Under the pieces are notes generated by a model, which saw only the letters and a list, made by a program, of their open reading frames with translations, made no database searches and was not told the origin of the DNA. A DNA stretch of 64,000 bases from Bog-756 sp963829235 (lineage in GTDB: Bacteria > Actinomycetota > Acidimicrobiia > Acidimicrobiales > RAAP-2): positions 682,001 to 746,000 of the forward strand of contig CAWHIF010000009.1 in assembly GCA_963829235.1 (NCBI GenBank), written 5' to 3'. Below are positions 49,672 to 57,640 of the stretch, in pieces (position 1 is the stretch's first letter; every line of letters starts with the position of its first letter). The translations under genes were made by a program, and so were the position numbers.

Positions 49672-50964
49672 TCAATGGACCAGGATGCGGTCGCACTGGG
49701 TGCAGGTGGCGAACTCGTCAGGCGGGAGACGCCGGATGCGCTCGATCTCGACGGAGGACATGGTGAGATGGCAGCCGTCGCACCTGTCACCCACCAGCCT
49801 GGCCGCTCCCACCCCGCCCAGTCGGGAGCGCAGCACCTCGTACCGCTGGGCCAGATCCTCGGGGAGCCCCGCGGCGAGCTCGGCCCGCGCCGCCTCCTCG
49901 GTGGCGATGGCTCCGACGATGGACTTCTCGATATCGGCGATGGCCGTTTCGAGCCGGAGGGACTCGGCCGCCAGCGCCGCCGACTCGGCCTGGTGGGCGG
50001 CCAGCACCGCATCCAGCGGTTCCTCCTCCTCGAGCAGTGCGATCTCCTCCTCCTCGAACTGCGCCTGACGGGAGGCGAGCTGGTGGACTTCTCTGTCCAT
50101 GGCCTGGAGGTCGCGGGAGGCAGACACCTCCCCCGTCTCCATCCTCGACTCGATCTCGTGGCGCCGCCGGGCGGCCGCGGCGATCTGCTCTTCCAGCCGC
50201 CGCTGCCGGCCGGCCAGCTCATCCACCTGGCCGCCGACCTCGGCCATGGCCGCGTTGACCGCATCCTGTCGCCGCTTGACCTCGGCCAGGTCGGAACGCT
50301 CGGGCAACGCCTCGATCCTGTGCCGCAGCTGGTCGATGGCGATGTCGTGGTCCTGCACCACCATCAGGGTGTCGAACGGTTCGGCCATCGGATCTGTCCT
50401 CCCTCTCCCTGTCCCCGGATCACCCGTCCCGGGATCCTCGATCAGCCGGTGCGCCGACCGGAGAGCCCCGACCAGTGCATCGTCTGCGATGTCGGTGGCA
50501 CCCTCCCAGCTGAACCATGCCACGTCCTGACTCTCTCCGGGGCCGGGGCTCGGGTCCTCGTCCGGAGCCCACACCAGGTAACGCAGGTCCAGATGGACGT
50601 GTTCCTGGGCGGAGCGGTGCACGTCCAGATGGATGAGGATCGGCCCGGCCGACGGATGGGTCACCGCCAGCCCCGTCTCCTCGACGCACTCGCGGATCAC
50701 CGCCCCCGCCGGCGTCTCGCCGGGGTCGAGATGGCCTCCGGGCTGCAGCCAGCGGTGCAGGCGGCGATGCCGGTGCAGGACGACCCCCCTCCCACCGACG
50801 ACGATGGCCGACGCGGTGAAGTGGGTCGGGTCGGCCCCGCGGTCGAAGGGTCGGTCGAGCCGGTCCAGTTCGGCCAGCATGATGGCCTTGGACAGCGCCT
50901 CGCGGGCATCGCCGGCCTCATGCGCCGCCAGCTCACCGCGGAGGCGGTCGACGTCGTCGGCCAC
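49672..50964 (-). CDS. Nudix hydrolase fused in frame to a coiled-coil C4 zinc-ribbon protein
   Basis: 430 codons without a stop. Residues 1-190 form a Nudix enzyme: GGHLDPGETPAGAVIRECVE followed by ETGLAV gives the GX5EX7REUXEEXGU box. Residues 193-430 begin MAEPFDTLMVVQDHDIAIDQ and contain a long coiled coil (LAGRQRRLEEQIAAAARRRH, SRQAQFEEEEIALLEEEEPL) and a zinc ribbon (DRCDGCHL, FATCTQCDRILVH), the zf-RING_7 pattern. The ATG at 50388 has GGGAGG about 9 nt upstream, so the second half may also be made separately. Start GTG at 50964. Usually these are two genes. Confidence 0.88.
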   Translation of the reverse strand: MADDVDRLRGELAAHEAGDAREALSKAIMLAELDRLDRPFDRGADPTHFTASAIVVGGRGVVLHRHRRLHRWLQPGGHLDPGETPAGAVIRECVEETGLAVTHPSAGPILIHLDVHRSAQEHVHLDLRYLVWAPDEDPSPGPGESQDVAWFSWEGATDIADDALVGALRSAHRLIEDPGTGDPGTGRGRTDPMAEPFDTLMVVQDHDIAIDQLRHRIEALPERSDLAEVKRRQDAVNAAMAEVGGQVDELAGRQRRLEEQIAAAARRRHEIESRMETGEVSASRDLQAMDREVHQLASRQAQFEEEEIALLEEEEPLDAVLAAHQAESAALAAESLRLETAIADIEKSIVGAIATEEAARAELAAGLPEDLAQRYEVLRSRLGGVGAARLVGDRCDGCHLTMSSVEIERIRRLPPDEFATCTQCDRILVH

Positions 50965-51065
50965 CCCTACCGGCGACGGTGGGGGTTCCGACCCATGGGC
51001 GACCGGAACCTGGGCCCATCGGCCCGGCCGGCAACTCCGCCCGGTATCGTCCGCGACCCGCCCGC

Positions 51066-51296
51066 TCAGGCCGACTTGCGGCGCTGACGATGGATGCGGC
51101 GGCGCTCACGCTCGGTGGTGCCGCCCCAGACTCCTTCGCGCTCTCGGTTGGCCAGAGCATGCTCGAGGCAGGACTCTCGTACTGCGCACTGGTCGCAGAT
51201 CGACTTTGCCTCGCCGGCCTCCTCATCGGAGACCGGATAGAACACATCTGGATCGATGCCCCGGCAGGCTGCATGCTTGCGCCAGGTGGCACTCAT
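51066..51296 (-). CDS. whiB: WhiB family iron-sulfur transcription regulator
   Basis: 76 residues, actinobacteria-specific. Four cysteines (C11, C34, C37, C43) in the C-x22-C-x2-C-x5-C pattern ligate a [4Fe-4S] cluster. The GVWGGT turn follows (55-60) and the basic C-terminus ERERRRIHRQRRKSA binds DNA. SD GGAAG is present upstream of the ATG at 51296. Acts with primary sigma factor on stress or developmental genes; the exact paralogue (WhiB1-like by size) is uncertain. Confidence 0.95.
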   Translation of the reverse strand: MSATWRKHAACRGIDPDVFYPVSDEEAGEAKSICDQCAVRESCLEHALANREREGVWGGTTERERRRIHRQRRKSA

Positions 51297-51597
51297 GGGA
51301 ACGTCACTTCCTAATTACTGTTGGGATCACTGGTCGAACCGCACGGCAGAAGCTCGGTGACCTGGTAAAACGCAGCCTACCGGCGAAAACGGGCGGAATA
51401 GACAGTATGGCCCACCCGAACCCGCGATGTCCACATCCGGGGCGGACTTCCTGGGGTCTCCGAGGGCCGCCGGCCCAGGCCCCGGGCCATCCGGCGGTCT
51501 TCGGCCCCCGGGGTCGGCCCACCTCCCGGGGCGGGCAGTAGGATCGCCCGGCGCCACCCCCTGCCTCTCGAACCGCATCAGGCCAAGGAGCCCGCCC

Positions 51598-52521
51598 ATG
51601 CCATCGGAACCCCTTCGGGACACGTCCATCGTCGTCACCGGCGTCACCGGTCAGGTGGCCGAGCCGGTGGCCGTCGCCCTGGCCAAGGAGAACCGTGTGG
51701 TGGGGGCCGCCCGGTTCAGGGACGATGCCGCCCGTCAACGGCTGGAGGCGGCGGGGGTGCGCTGCGTTCCCATCGATCTGGCCTCCGGCGACGTGGGTGG
51801 GCTTCCCGCCGATGCCGACTACGTGATCAATTTCGCCGTCTCCAAGACCAACAACTGGGACCGCGACCTCCAAGCCAACAGCGGCGGCCTGGCCTGGTTG
51901 ATGGAGCACCACCAGAACGCGGCCGGGTTCGTCCACTGCTCGACCACCGGCGTGTACAAGCCCCTGGGCCACCATGTCTTTGCCGAGGAGGACGAGCTCG
52001 GCGACAACCACGGGGTCTGGCCGTTCCTGCGCACGTACAGCATCTCCAAGATCGCCGCCGAGGCCACGGCCCGGTGGGCGGCGGTCCGCTACGACCTGCC
52101 CACCACGGTGGCCCGGTTGTCCGTGCCCTACGGCGATCGGGGCGGGTGGCCGGCCATCCACCTCGAGATGATGCTCAACAATGTCGACATCCCCGTGCAC
52201 GTCGACGCGCCCAGCGTGTACCACCCGTTGCACGAGGACGACATCATCGCCATGATCCCGGGACTGCTGGCCGCGGCGACCACACCGGCCACCACCGTCA
52301 ACTGGGGCGGCGACCAGGCGGTCAGCATCGAGGAGTGGTGCGGCTTCCTGTCCGAGTTGACCGGGACCCCGGTGCGCTTCTCCCCCACCCGGGACACCAT
52401 CGACAGCGTCCAGATCGACCTGACCCGGATGCACGCGCTGATCGGGACCACCACGGTCACCTGGCAGGACGGCATGCGCCGGATGGTGGCGGCCCGCCAC
52501 CCCGAGCTCCTGGCCGACTGA
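51598..52521 (+). CDS. NAD(P)-dependent SDR-type epimerase/dehydratase
   Basis: 307 residues; ATG with AAGGAG 7 nt upstream. The cofactor loop is VVTGVTGQVAEPVA. Catalytic serine region HCSTTGVY and Y-x-x-x-K in TYSISKIAAEATARW are in place. NWGGDQAVSIEEWCGFLSEL and RFSPTRDTIDSVQ make it an extended SDR. Reaction unknown: sugar-nucleotide epimerase or lignin-type reductase are possibilities. Convergent with the small protein at 52574. Confidence 0.9.
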   Translation: MPSEPLRDTSIVVTGVTGQVAEPVAVALAKENRVVGAARFRDDAARQRLEAAGVRCVPIDLASGDVGGLPADADYVINFAVSKTNNWDRDLQANSGGLAWLMEHHQNAAGFVHCSTTGVYKPLGHHVFAEEDELGDNHGVWPFLRTYSISKIAAEATARWAAVRYDLPTTVARLSVPYGDRGGWPAIHLEMMLNNVDIPVHVDAPSVYHPLHEDDIIAMIPGLLAAATTPATTVNWGGDQAVSIEEWCGFLSELTGTPVRFSPTRDTIDSVQIDLTRMHALIGTTTVTWQDGMRRMVAARHPELLAD

Positions 52522-52573
52522 ACGCCTCAGCGCCGACAGGTCGGAGCCGCGGCCGGCTCGCGGCCTCGGTGGT

Positions 52574-52945
52574 TCAGACCGAAGCGCCGGGCATGCAGTA
52601 GACGTTCCCCACCGACCACGCCTTGCTCATGGCGTCGGGAGTGACCTTCACCTTGGCGCCACCCTCGAACACCGCGGTCAGCTCGCCGTCGGCCGAGGTC
52701 CACAGCCAGCGCATGGTCGACGGGTACAAGGCCACCAGCGGGCCGAGGGCGTCCGAGCGCTGCGGGTTGAGGTGGTGGATGCTGCCGTTGAGCTCCAGGG
52801 TGAACGGGATCCCGATCACCACCTCGGTGGTGCCGAACTGCAGCCGCGACTGATCGTCGATGCGGATGTAGGTGAGAGCCGGGTCGTCAAGGACGAATTC
52901 CTTTCCGCCGTCCGGCAGCTCTCGGATCTGAAGGCCGTCTGCCAC
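52574..52945 (-). CDS. DUF6188-like small protein
   Basis: 123 residues from a GTG at 52945. Predominantly beta: TYIRIDDQSRLQFGTTEVVI, IGIPFTLELNGS, ALGPLVALYPSTMRWLWTSA, LTAVFEGGAKVKVTPD. This layout agrees with DUF6188 proteins of actinobacteria, whose role is unknown. A related domain occurs near EsxA-type loci in some species, but there is none here. Confidence 0.7.
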   Translation of the reverse strand: MADGLQIRELPDGGKEFVLDDPALTYIRIDDQSRLQFGTTEVVIGIPFTLELNGSIHHLNPQRSDALGPLVALYPSTMRWLWTSADGELTAVFEGGAKVKVTPDAMSKAWSVGNVYCMPGASV

Positions 52946-53018
52946 CGGTCCATGATCGCACTTCCCCGCCGGTGGCGCACGTTCCGGTCGCCAGCCGGGC
53001 GGACGGGGACCGGAGCCC

Positions 53019-53687
53019 TCAGCTCGCGCCCATCTCGGGTCCCCAGTCCCAGAGCAGTTGGGTCAGCCGGGCGACGAGCTGGCCGAGCTCGGTCGCCGTC
53101 GACCGGTACCCGTCGAGGGTCCCACCGTAGGGATCGGCCACCTCGTCGGACACCGACCGGTGGGCGAGCGACGTCCGGGTCCGGTCCCCGTGGACCGCGT
53201 CGATCCACGAACGGATGTCCTGGCCAGGGAGCCTCGGCCCCAGCTGGTTGCCCCGGCGGACCAGCTCCTTCAGCATGAACGCCCTCGGCCAGCACGACGG
53301 ATCGAGAAGGACCGCCTCTTGCACATGGCGCCGGGCCATGCCGATGATCAGGTCGGCACCGGCCACCATCGGCTCCGTCAGCTGGCGGCTCCGGTGATCC
53401 CGGAGGTCGATCCCGTACGGCCTCATCACCTCGAGCACCTCGTCGGGGACGACATCGGGCGCCGACCTGGCTTCGGCGAGCAGGCCTGCCGACGAGACCT
53501 GCACCGAATCGGTGAGGCCCCGGGTCTGTGCGGCAAAGAGGGCGGCTGCCATCGGTGACCGGCAGATGTTGGCGGTGCAGACGAAGAGGAACTGGACGTG
53601 CGGATTGTAACCACAGGATCGGCCGGGGCGGACGTGTCGGCCCGGTCGCCATCCGGTGTCGGGCGTGGTAAGCAGCAGGTCGACCAC
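53019..53687 (-). CDS. Low-molecular-weight protein-tyrosine phosphatase
   Basis: CX5R active-site loop VCTANICRSPM near the N-terminus of the domain, and the general-acid Asp in VSDEVADPYGG. Such enzymes (Wzb-like) regulate polysaccharide export by dephosphorylating a tyrosine kinase; no kinase gene is visible here. The only standard start in frame is the GTG at 53687, adding a 30-residue extension with no homology. The domain would normally begin at a valine whose codon is GTC (53597-53595), and a TACAAT box ends 6 nt before it. Divergent from the GT4 gene at 53705. Confidence 0.9.
   Translation of the reverse strand: MVDLLLTTPDTGWRPGRHVRPGRSCGYNPHVQFLFVCTANICRSPMAAALFAAQTRGLTDSVQVSSAGLLAEARSAPDVVPDEVLEVMRPYGIDLRDHRSRQLTEPMVAGADLIIGMARRHVQEAVLLDPSCWPRAFMLKELVRRGNQLGPRLPGQDIRSWIDAVHGDRTRTSLAHRSVSDEVADPYGGTLDGYRSTATELGQLVARLTQLLWDWGPEMGAS
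53604..53609 (-). promoter_or_regulatory. Candidate -10 box placed for initiation at GTC 53597
   Basis: TACAAT on the minus strand, 6 nt before the GTC that aligns with the family start. The spacing is the same as at the other leaderless genes. Confidence 0.45.
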
Positions 53688-53704
53688 CCGACAGGAGAGA
53701 GCTT

Positions 53705-54850
53705 GTGCCGTCCGAAGAGGACACGGGGAGGACCGCCGGCGGTCAGGGCATCACCGACGCCGGCCGGTTCGCGATCGTCCACGACTACCTCACCCAGCGG
53801 GGGGGCGCAGAGCGGGTGGTCCTCGCCCTGGCCGAGGCCTTCCCCGGGTCACCGGTCCACACCTCCCTCTACGACCCGGACGGGACCTTTCCCGAATTCT
53901 CGGACGTCGATGTCCGCACCCTTCCCCTCGACCGCCTGGCCACCTTGCGCACCCACCACCGTCTGGCCCTTCCGGTGCTGGCCCCGGCCTTCTCGAGGCT
54001 GCACGTCGAGGCCCAGGTGACCGTCTGCTCGTCGAGCGGTTGGGCCCACGGCGCCTCGGTCAGTGGCCGCAAGGTCGTCTACTGCCATACACCGGCCCGA
54101 TGGCTCTACCAGTCCGATCGCTACCTGGCCGGGCGGTCGCGGGCCTCGGCCTCGATGTTGTCGCTGATGGCCCCCTCGCTGCGCCGCTGGGACCAGCGGG
54201 CCGCCGCCTCCGCGGACCGGTACCTGGTCAATTCCAACGCCGTTCGGCGGCGGGTGTCCGATCTGTACGGGATCGACGCCGAGGTGGTGCCCCCGCCCGT
54301 CGACGTGGACCCCCACGGCCGGCAGGAGGCCGTGGCCGGCATCGAGCCCGGCTTCGTCCTCTGTGTCTCCAGACTGCTTCCCTACAAGAACGTCGAAGCC
54401 GTCACCGCTGCGTTCGGGCTCCTCCCCGGGCAGCGGTTGGTCGTGGTCGGGGGCGGTCCGCTGGCCGACCGGATCGCCTCGACCTCCCCGCCCAACGTGA
54501 CCGTGCTCGGGCAGGTCGGTGACGCCAACCTCCGTTGGTTGTATGCGTCCTCGTCGGGACTGGTCGCCGCCTCGTACGAGGATTTCGGACTGACCCCGGT
54601 GGAGGCGGCGTCGTTCGGTCGGCCCACCGCCGCGCTCCGCTGGGGTGGGTTCCTCGACACCACGGTCGACGGGACCACCGGTGTCTTCTTCGACGAGCCG
54701 CTTCCGCGGCTCATCGCCGAAGCCGTCGACCGGATGTCCACGGTCTCCTGGGCCACGGACACCCTGACCACCCACGCCCGGCAGTTCTCGAGGCAGCGGT
54801 TTGTGGAGCGGATGCTCGCCGTGGTGGACGAGGAGCGGACCGCCCACTGA
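53705..54850 (+). CDS. Glycosyltransferase family 4 (WbaZ-like)
   Basis: 381 residues; GTG with AGGAGAG 3-4 nt upstream. N-domain: RFAIVHDYLTQRGGAERVVL (acceptor/loop) and VVYCHTPARWLYQSDRYLAG. C-domain: CVSRLLPYKNVEAVTAAFGL, VVVGGGPLADRI, and the donor-binding E-x7-E in SYEDFGLTPVEAASFGRPTA. WbaZ-type GT4 enzymes transfer mannose or similar to a lipid-linked acceptor at the cytoplasmic face. First gene of the glycan locus on this strand. Confidence 0.93.
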   Translation: MPSEEDTGRTAGGQGITDAGRFAIVHDYLTQRGGAERVVLALAEAFPGSPVHTSLYDPDGTFPEFSDVDVRTLPLDRLATLRTHHRLALPVLAPAFSRLHVEAQVTVCSSSGWAHGASVSGRKVVYCHTPARWLYQSDRYLAGRSRASASMLSLMAPSLRRWDQRAAASADRYLVNSNAVRRRVSDLYGIDAEVVPPPVDVDPHGRQEAVAGIEPGFVLCVSRLLPYKNVEAVTAAFGLLPGQRLVVVGGGPLADRIASTSPPNVTVLGQVGDANLRWLYASSSGLVAASYEDFGLTPVEAASFGRPTAALRWGGFLDTTVDGTTGVFFDEPLPRLIAEAVDRMSTVSWATDTLTTHARQFSRQRFVERMLAVVDEERTAH

Positions 54851-54910
54851 CGCTGGTCCGTACACCGACGCATGCTCGCCCGACCACCGGTTCCGGCGGG
54901 GGCCGGACGG

Positions 54911-56440
54911 TCAGGAGGCGCCGCGGCCCCGGAAGATGGTGCTCGGCGTCTGCCAGAGGATCTGCATGTCCCACCAGAACGACCATGAGGCCACGTAGAG
55001 ATAGTCGAGCCGACACAGTTCGAGGTGGGAGAGCTCGTTGCGCCCCGACACCTGCCACAACCCGGTCATGCCCGGCCGGGCCTCGAACCGCTTGCGGGCC
55101 CATCCTTCGATCTCCATCGCCTCCGAGACCACGAACGGCCGTGGACCCACGAGCGACATGTCACCCTTCCACACGTTGATCAGCTGGGGGAACTCATCGA
55201 GGCTGGTCCGGCGCAGGAAGCGTCCCACCCGGGTCACCCGGGGATCGTTCTGGACCTTGAACAAGGGCCCGTCGACCTCGTTGAGGTGGTCGAGCTCGTG
55301 ACGGCGGGACTCCGCGTCGCGGTACATGGTGCGGAACTTCATCATCGAGAACGGCTGTTCGTTCCGGCCGGTGCGCACCTGGCGGAAGAAGACCGGTCCG
55401 GAACTGGTCGCCTTGATGGTCACGGCCACGGCCGCGAAGAAGGGCGCGGCCAGGAGGAGGATGGCCGACGACGACAGGATGTCGAAGGACCGCTTGAGGA
55501 ACCGGGATCCGAGGCTCAGCGAGGCCGGAGCGATATCCAGCATCGGCAGCCCCGACAGGTCCTCCACATGGGAGCGGCTGGTCATCAGCTCGTAGTACCG
55601 CGGAACGATCGACACGCCGACCTGTCCCGCCAGGCCCTTCAGCATCTCCGTCGTACGCTCGGGATGGGTTCGGGAGAAGCACACCACCACCCGGGCCACC
55701 GAATACCGACGGCACAGCTCGGGGAGGTCCTCGAGCTCGCCGAGCACGTCGTTGCGCCCGAGAGGATTGTCGTCCACGAATCCGACGAAGTTCACGCTCG
55801 AATGAGCCCGCAGGTGGCTGGCCACGGTCTGGGCCAGCTTTCCGGTGCCCACCACGATGACCGGTATCGACCCCACCTTGAACAACCCGAAGGCCACCAC
55901 CCGGGCCAGCGGAACGGCGATGACGGCCACCAGGCACATGGCCGCTACCTTCCCGACGGTCAGGGCGGCGAGATCGGCGTTCTTCCGCGTGACATAGGCC
56001 ACGATGGCGTAGGCGAACCCACTGATCATCACCGCGTGCACGATGTTGCGCAGATCGGAGAAGACGCTCATCGAGATGCGACGGGTGACGCCCCGGTACA
56101 AGCCGTACAGTGCGAACACGCCCAAGAACATCGGGATCGCGGCCAGGTCGAAGAGGTAGATCCTGCCGCTGCGGCTCGCCGCGCTGGCCGGATTGCTGGA
56201 GACGGCCGACACCAGCAGCGGACCGAGGAAGGCGGCGAGGGCCAGCCCGGAGACATCGGCCAGGAGCAGGCGGGAGAGACCGTGCCGGCGAACCCGGGTC
56301 AGGGCTACCGTGTGGTCGGAGACATCACGCCGGCGGTCGCTCGGCGGCACCGCCTGAGGCATCGGCTCGTCGAGCGCGCGTTGGATCTCCGAATCAAGTA
56401 TGGCCATCCCAGCCAGCCTGCCCTTCCCTGTGCTGGTCAT
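54911..56440 (-). CDS. Polyprenyl glycosylphosphotransferase (initiating sugar transferase)
   Basis: 509 residues from the ATG at 56440 (GAGGGG 6 nt upstream; 56407 is possible). Four N-terminal transmembrane helices, a CoA-binding-like domain (VIVVGTGKLAQTVASHLRAH, FVGFVDDNPLGRNDVLGELE), a fifth helix (SAILLLAAPFFAAVAVTIKA) and the catalytic domain: FFRQVRTGRNEQPFSMMKFR, RFLRRTSLDEFPQLINVWKG, DMSLVGPRPF, RPGMTGLWQVSGRN. WbaP/CpsE type: transfers sugar-1-phosphate to undecaprenyl phosphate and starts repeat-unit synthesis. It defines the locus as an EPS or capsule cluster. Confidence 0.95.
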   Translation of the reverse strand: MTSTGKGRLAGMAILDSEIQRALDEPMPQAVPPSDRRRDVSDHTVALTRVRRHGLSRLLLADVSGLALAAFLGPLLVSAVSSNPASAASRSGRIYLFDLAAIPMFLGVFALYGLYRGVTRRISMSVFSDLRNIVHAVMISGFAYAIVAYVTRKNADLAALTVGKVAAMCLVAVIAVPLARVVAFGLFKVGSIPVIVVGTGKLAQTVASHLRAHSSVNFVGFVDDNPLGRNDVLGELEDLPELCRRYSVARVVVCFSRTHPERTTEMLKGLAGQVGVSIVPRYYELMTSRSHVEDLSGLPMLDIAPASLSLGSRFLKRSFDILSSSAILLLAAPFFAAVAVTIKATSSGPVFFRQVRTGRNEQPFSMMKFRTMYRDAESRRHELDHLNEVDGPLFKVQNDPRVTRVGRFLRRTSLDEFPQLINVWKGDMSLVGPRPFVVSEAMEIEGWARKRFEARPGMTGLWQVSGRNELSHLELCRLDYLYVASWSFWWDMQILWQTPSTIFRGRGAS

Positions 56441-56858
56441 CCACTGCCCCTCATCCGACACGTCCGAGAGATCAGTCACCACGACTGCGTCCGCCAACGT
56501 CAGCCACGCTAATCCGGCCCCGCTGACCGGCACAACAGTGAACTCCCCCAATCGAGAACCGGCCGGTCAGCACCGGCCCGGCGCCACCACAAACCTGTCG
56601 AGGGCATCCGACCATCGGTTGGGAATCGTACCCCCAAAAGGCCTCGGGACCGGGATGGTCGGAGCGGTCCCGGCGGGCCCTCGGAACGGTCCGCCGTCCG
56701 GCCGACGGTCGGGTACGCCGCGACCAGTGCGGAACCGGACGGCCAGGACCGAATCGGGCAGGACTCATAACCCGACTATCGGCTCGTCCGGAGCCCGCCT
56801 GAAGGGTGAATGAGCGGTCCGCTCCGGTGCCTCCACGGGGGAAGAGCGGACGTTCCGG
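56441..56858. other. 418-base intergenic region, GC-rich, with weak signals only
   Basis: Between the sugar transferase start and the ACP stop (both on the minus strand). I see no strong terminator; a possible -10 (TACGAT, minus) lies near 56628-56633. No other feature is supported. Confidence 0.35.
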
Positions 56859-57098
56859 TTAGCCACCCGTCACTTCGAGGACGCCGTCCCTGATGGCGGC
56901 GATCGATTCGAAGGTGGACTTCTTGAGCATGGTCTCGGGGAACTCGAAGTCGAAGACCTCCTCCAGGGCCAGCATCACATTGACGCTGGCGTGCGAGGTC
57001 ATCCCCGCGTCGAAGAGATCGGCGTGCTCGTCGAGCGAGCTCGGGTCCGTCGCCAGGCGGCCGTGTTCGGCCAGGACGAGTCGGATGGTTTCCTCCAT
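56859..57098 (-). CDS. Acyl carrier protein with atypical T-S-H attachment motif
   Basis: 79 residues; ATG 57098 with AGGGAG 5-6 nt upstream. ACP helix II reads DLFDAGMTSHASVNVMLALE, aligning Ser35 with the phosphopantetheine serine of ACP, but with T-S-H in place of D-S-L. AGMTSHASV is the form I associate with aminoacyl-type carrier proteins. EVFDFEFPETMLKKSTFESI is the acidic helix III region. The start lies 3 nt after the stop of the AcpS-type gene, so the two are cotranscribed. Product could carry an acyl or aminoacyl group for glycan decoration. Confidence 0.9.
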   Translation of the reverse strand: MEETIRLVLAEHGRLATDPSSLDEHADLFDAGMTSHASVNVMLALEEVFDFEFPETMLKKSTFESIAAIRDGVLEVTGG

Positions 57099-57100
57099 TG

Positions 57101-57640
57101 TCACTCCCTTCCTCTGTCAAGCGTGTCCGGGGCCACAGAACGGTCCCCGCCCCGGCAGACCCCGATCACGACGGCTGCGGCCGTGAACTCCTCGTGGGTC
57201 AGGCTCACCGCCAGGTGGTCGATGCCGGCTTCGGCGGCCAACAGGTCGGCCCGCCCCGACAGCCGGATCTCGGTCCAGCCGTTCCGGTCCCGGTACACCT
57301 CGATGTCACGCCATGCGGGCCGAGGGCCGACCGGCCGCAGCACCTTCACCACCGCCTCTTTGGCCGCGAATCGGGCCGCCAGGGACTCGGACGAGTAGCC
57401 GGCGGCGGTCCCGGGGGTCCGGCCCCCGGTCAGGCAGCAGTCGATCTCGTGGGTCGTGAAGATCCGGTGCACGTACTGGTCGCCGAATCTCCTGACGGAA
57501 TCGGCCACGTCGGACACCGAGACGAGGTCGATGCCCACCCGCAGTGACGACGCATCCCGGTGTCCCCGCTCCGGACGGCACGGCACGGCATCGGGGGGGC
57601 TGGTGGCCAGGTCGTCGGCCAGGGCATGGGCTGTGGTCAT
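57101..57640 (-). CDS. acpS: AcpS-type 4'-phosphopantetheinyl transferase
   Basis: 179 residues. VGIDLVSVSDVADSVRRFGD (metal-binding Asp) and ARFAAKEAVVKVL (E and K of the AcpS active site) are present, with AVSLTHEEFTAAAVVIG at the C-terminus. A non-conserved 35-residue N-terminal extension is unusual. It transfers phosphopantetheine from CoA to the serine of a carrier protein, presumably the ACP directly downstream. Its ATG overlaps the stop of the glycosyltransferase gene (ATGA). It may be dedicated to this locus or be the housekeeping enzyme. Confidence 0.92.
   Translation of the reverse strand: MTTAHALADDLATSPPDAVPCRPERGHRDASSLRVGIDLVSVSDVADSVRRFGDQYVHRIFTTHEIDCCLTGGRTPGTAAGYSSESLAARFAAKEAVVKVLRPVGPRPAWRDIEVYRDRNGWTEIRLSGRADLLAAEAGIDHLAVSLTHEEFTAAAVVIGVCRGGDRSVAPDTLDRGRE

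Noticed and set aside
49450..51087. 545-codon plus-strand frame over the phosphatase and Nudix genes
   Set aside because: Antisense shadow of two genes with clear family motifs on the minus strand.
54960..56512. 495-codon plus-strand frame opposite the sugar transferase
   Set aside because: Shadow; the minus frame has the polyprenyl glycosylphosphotransferase motifs.
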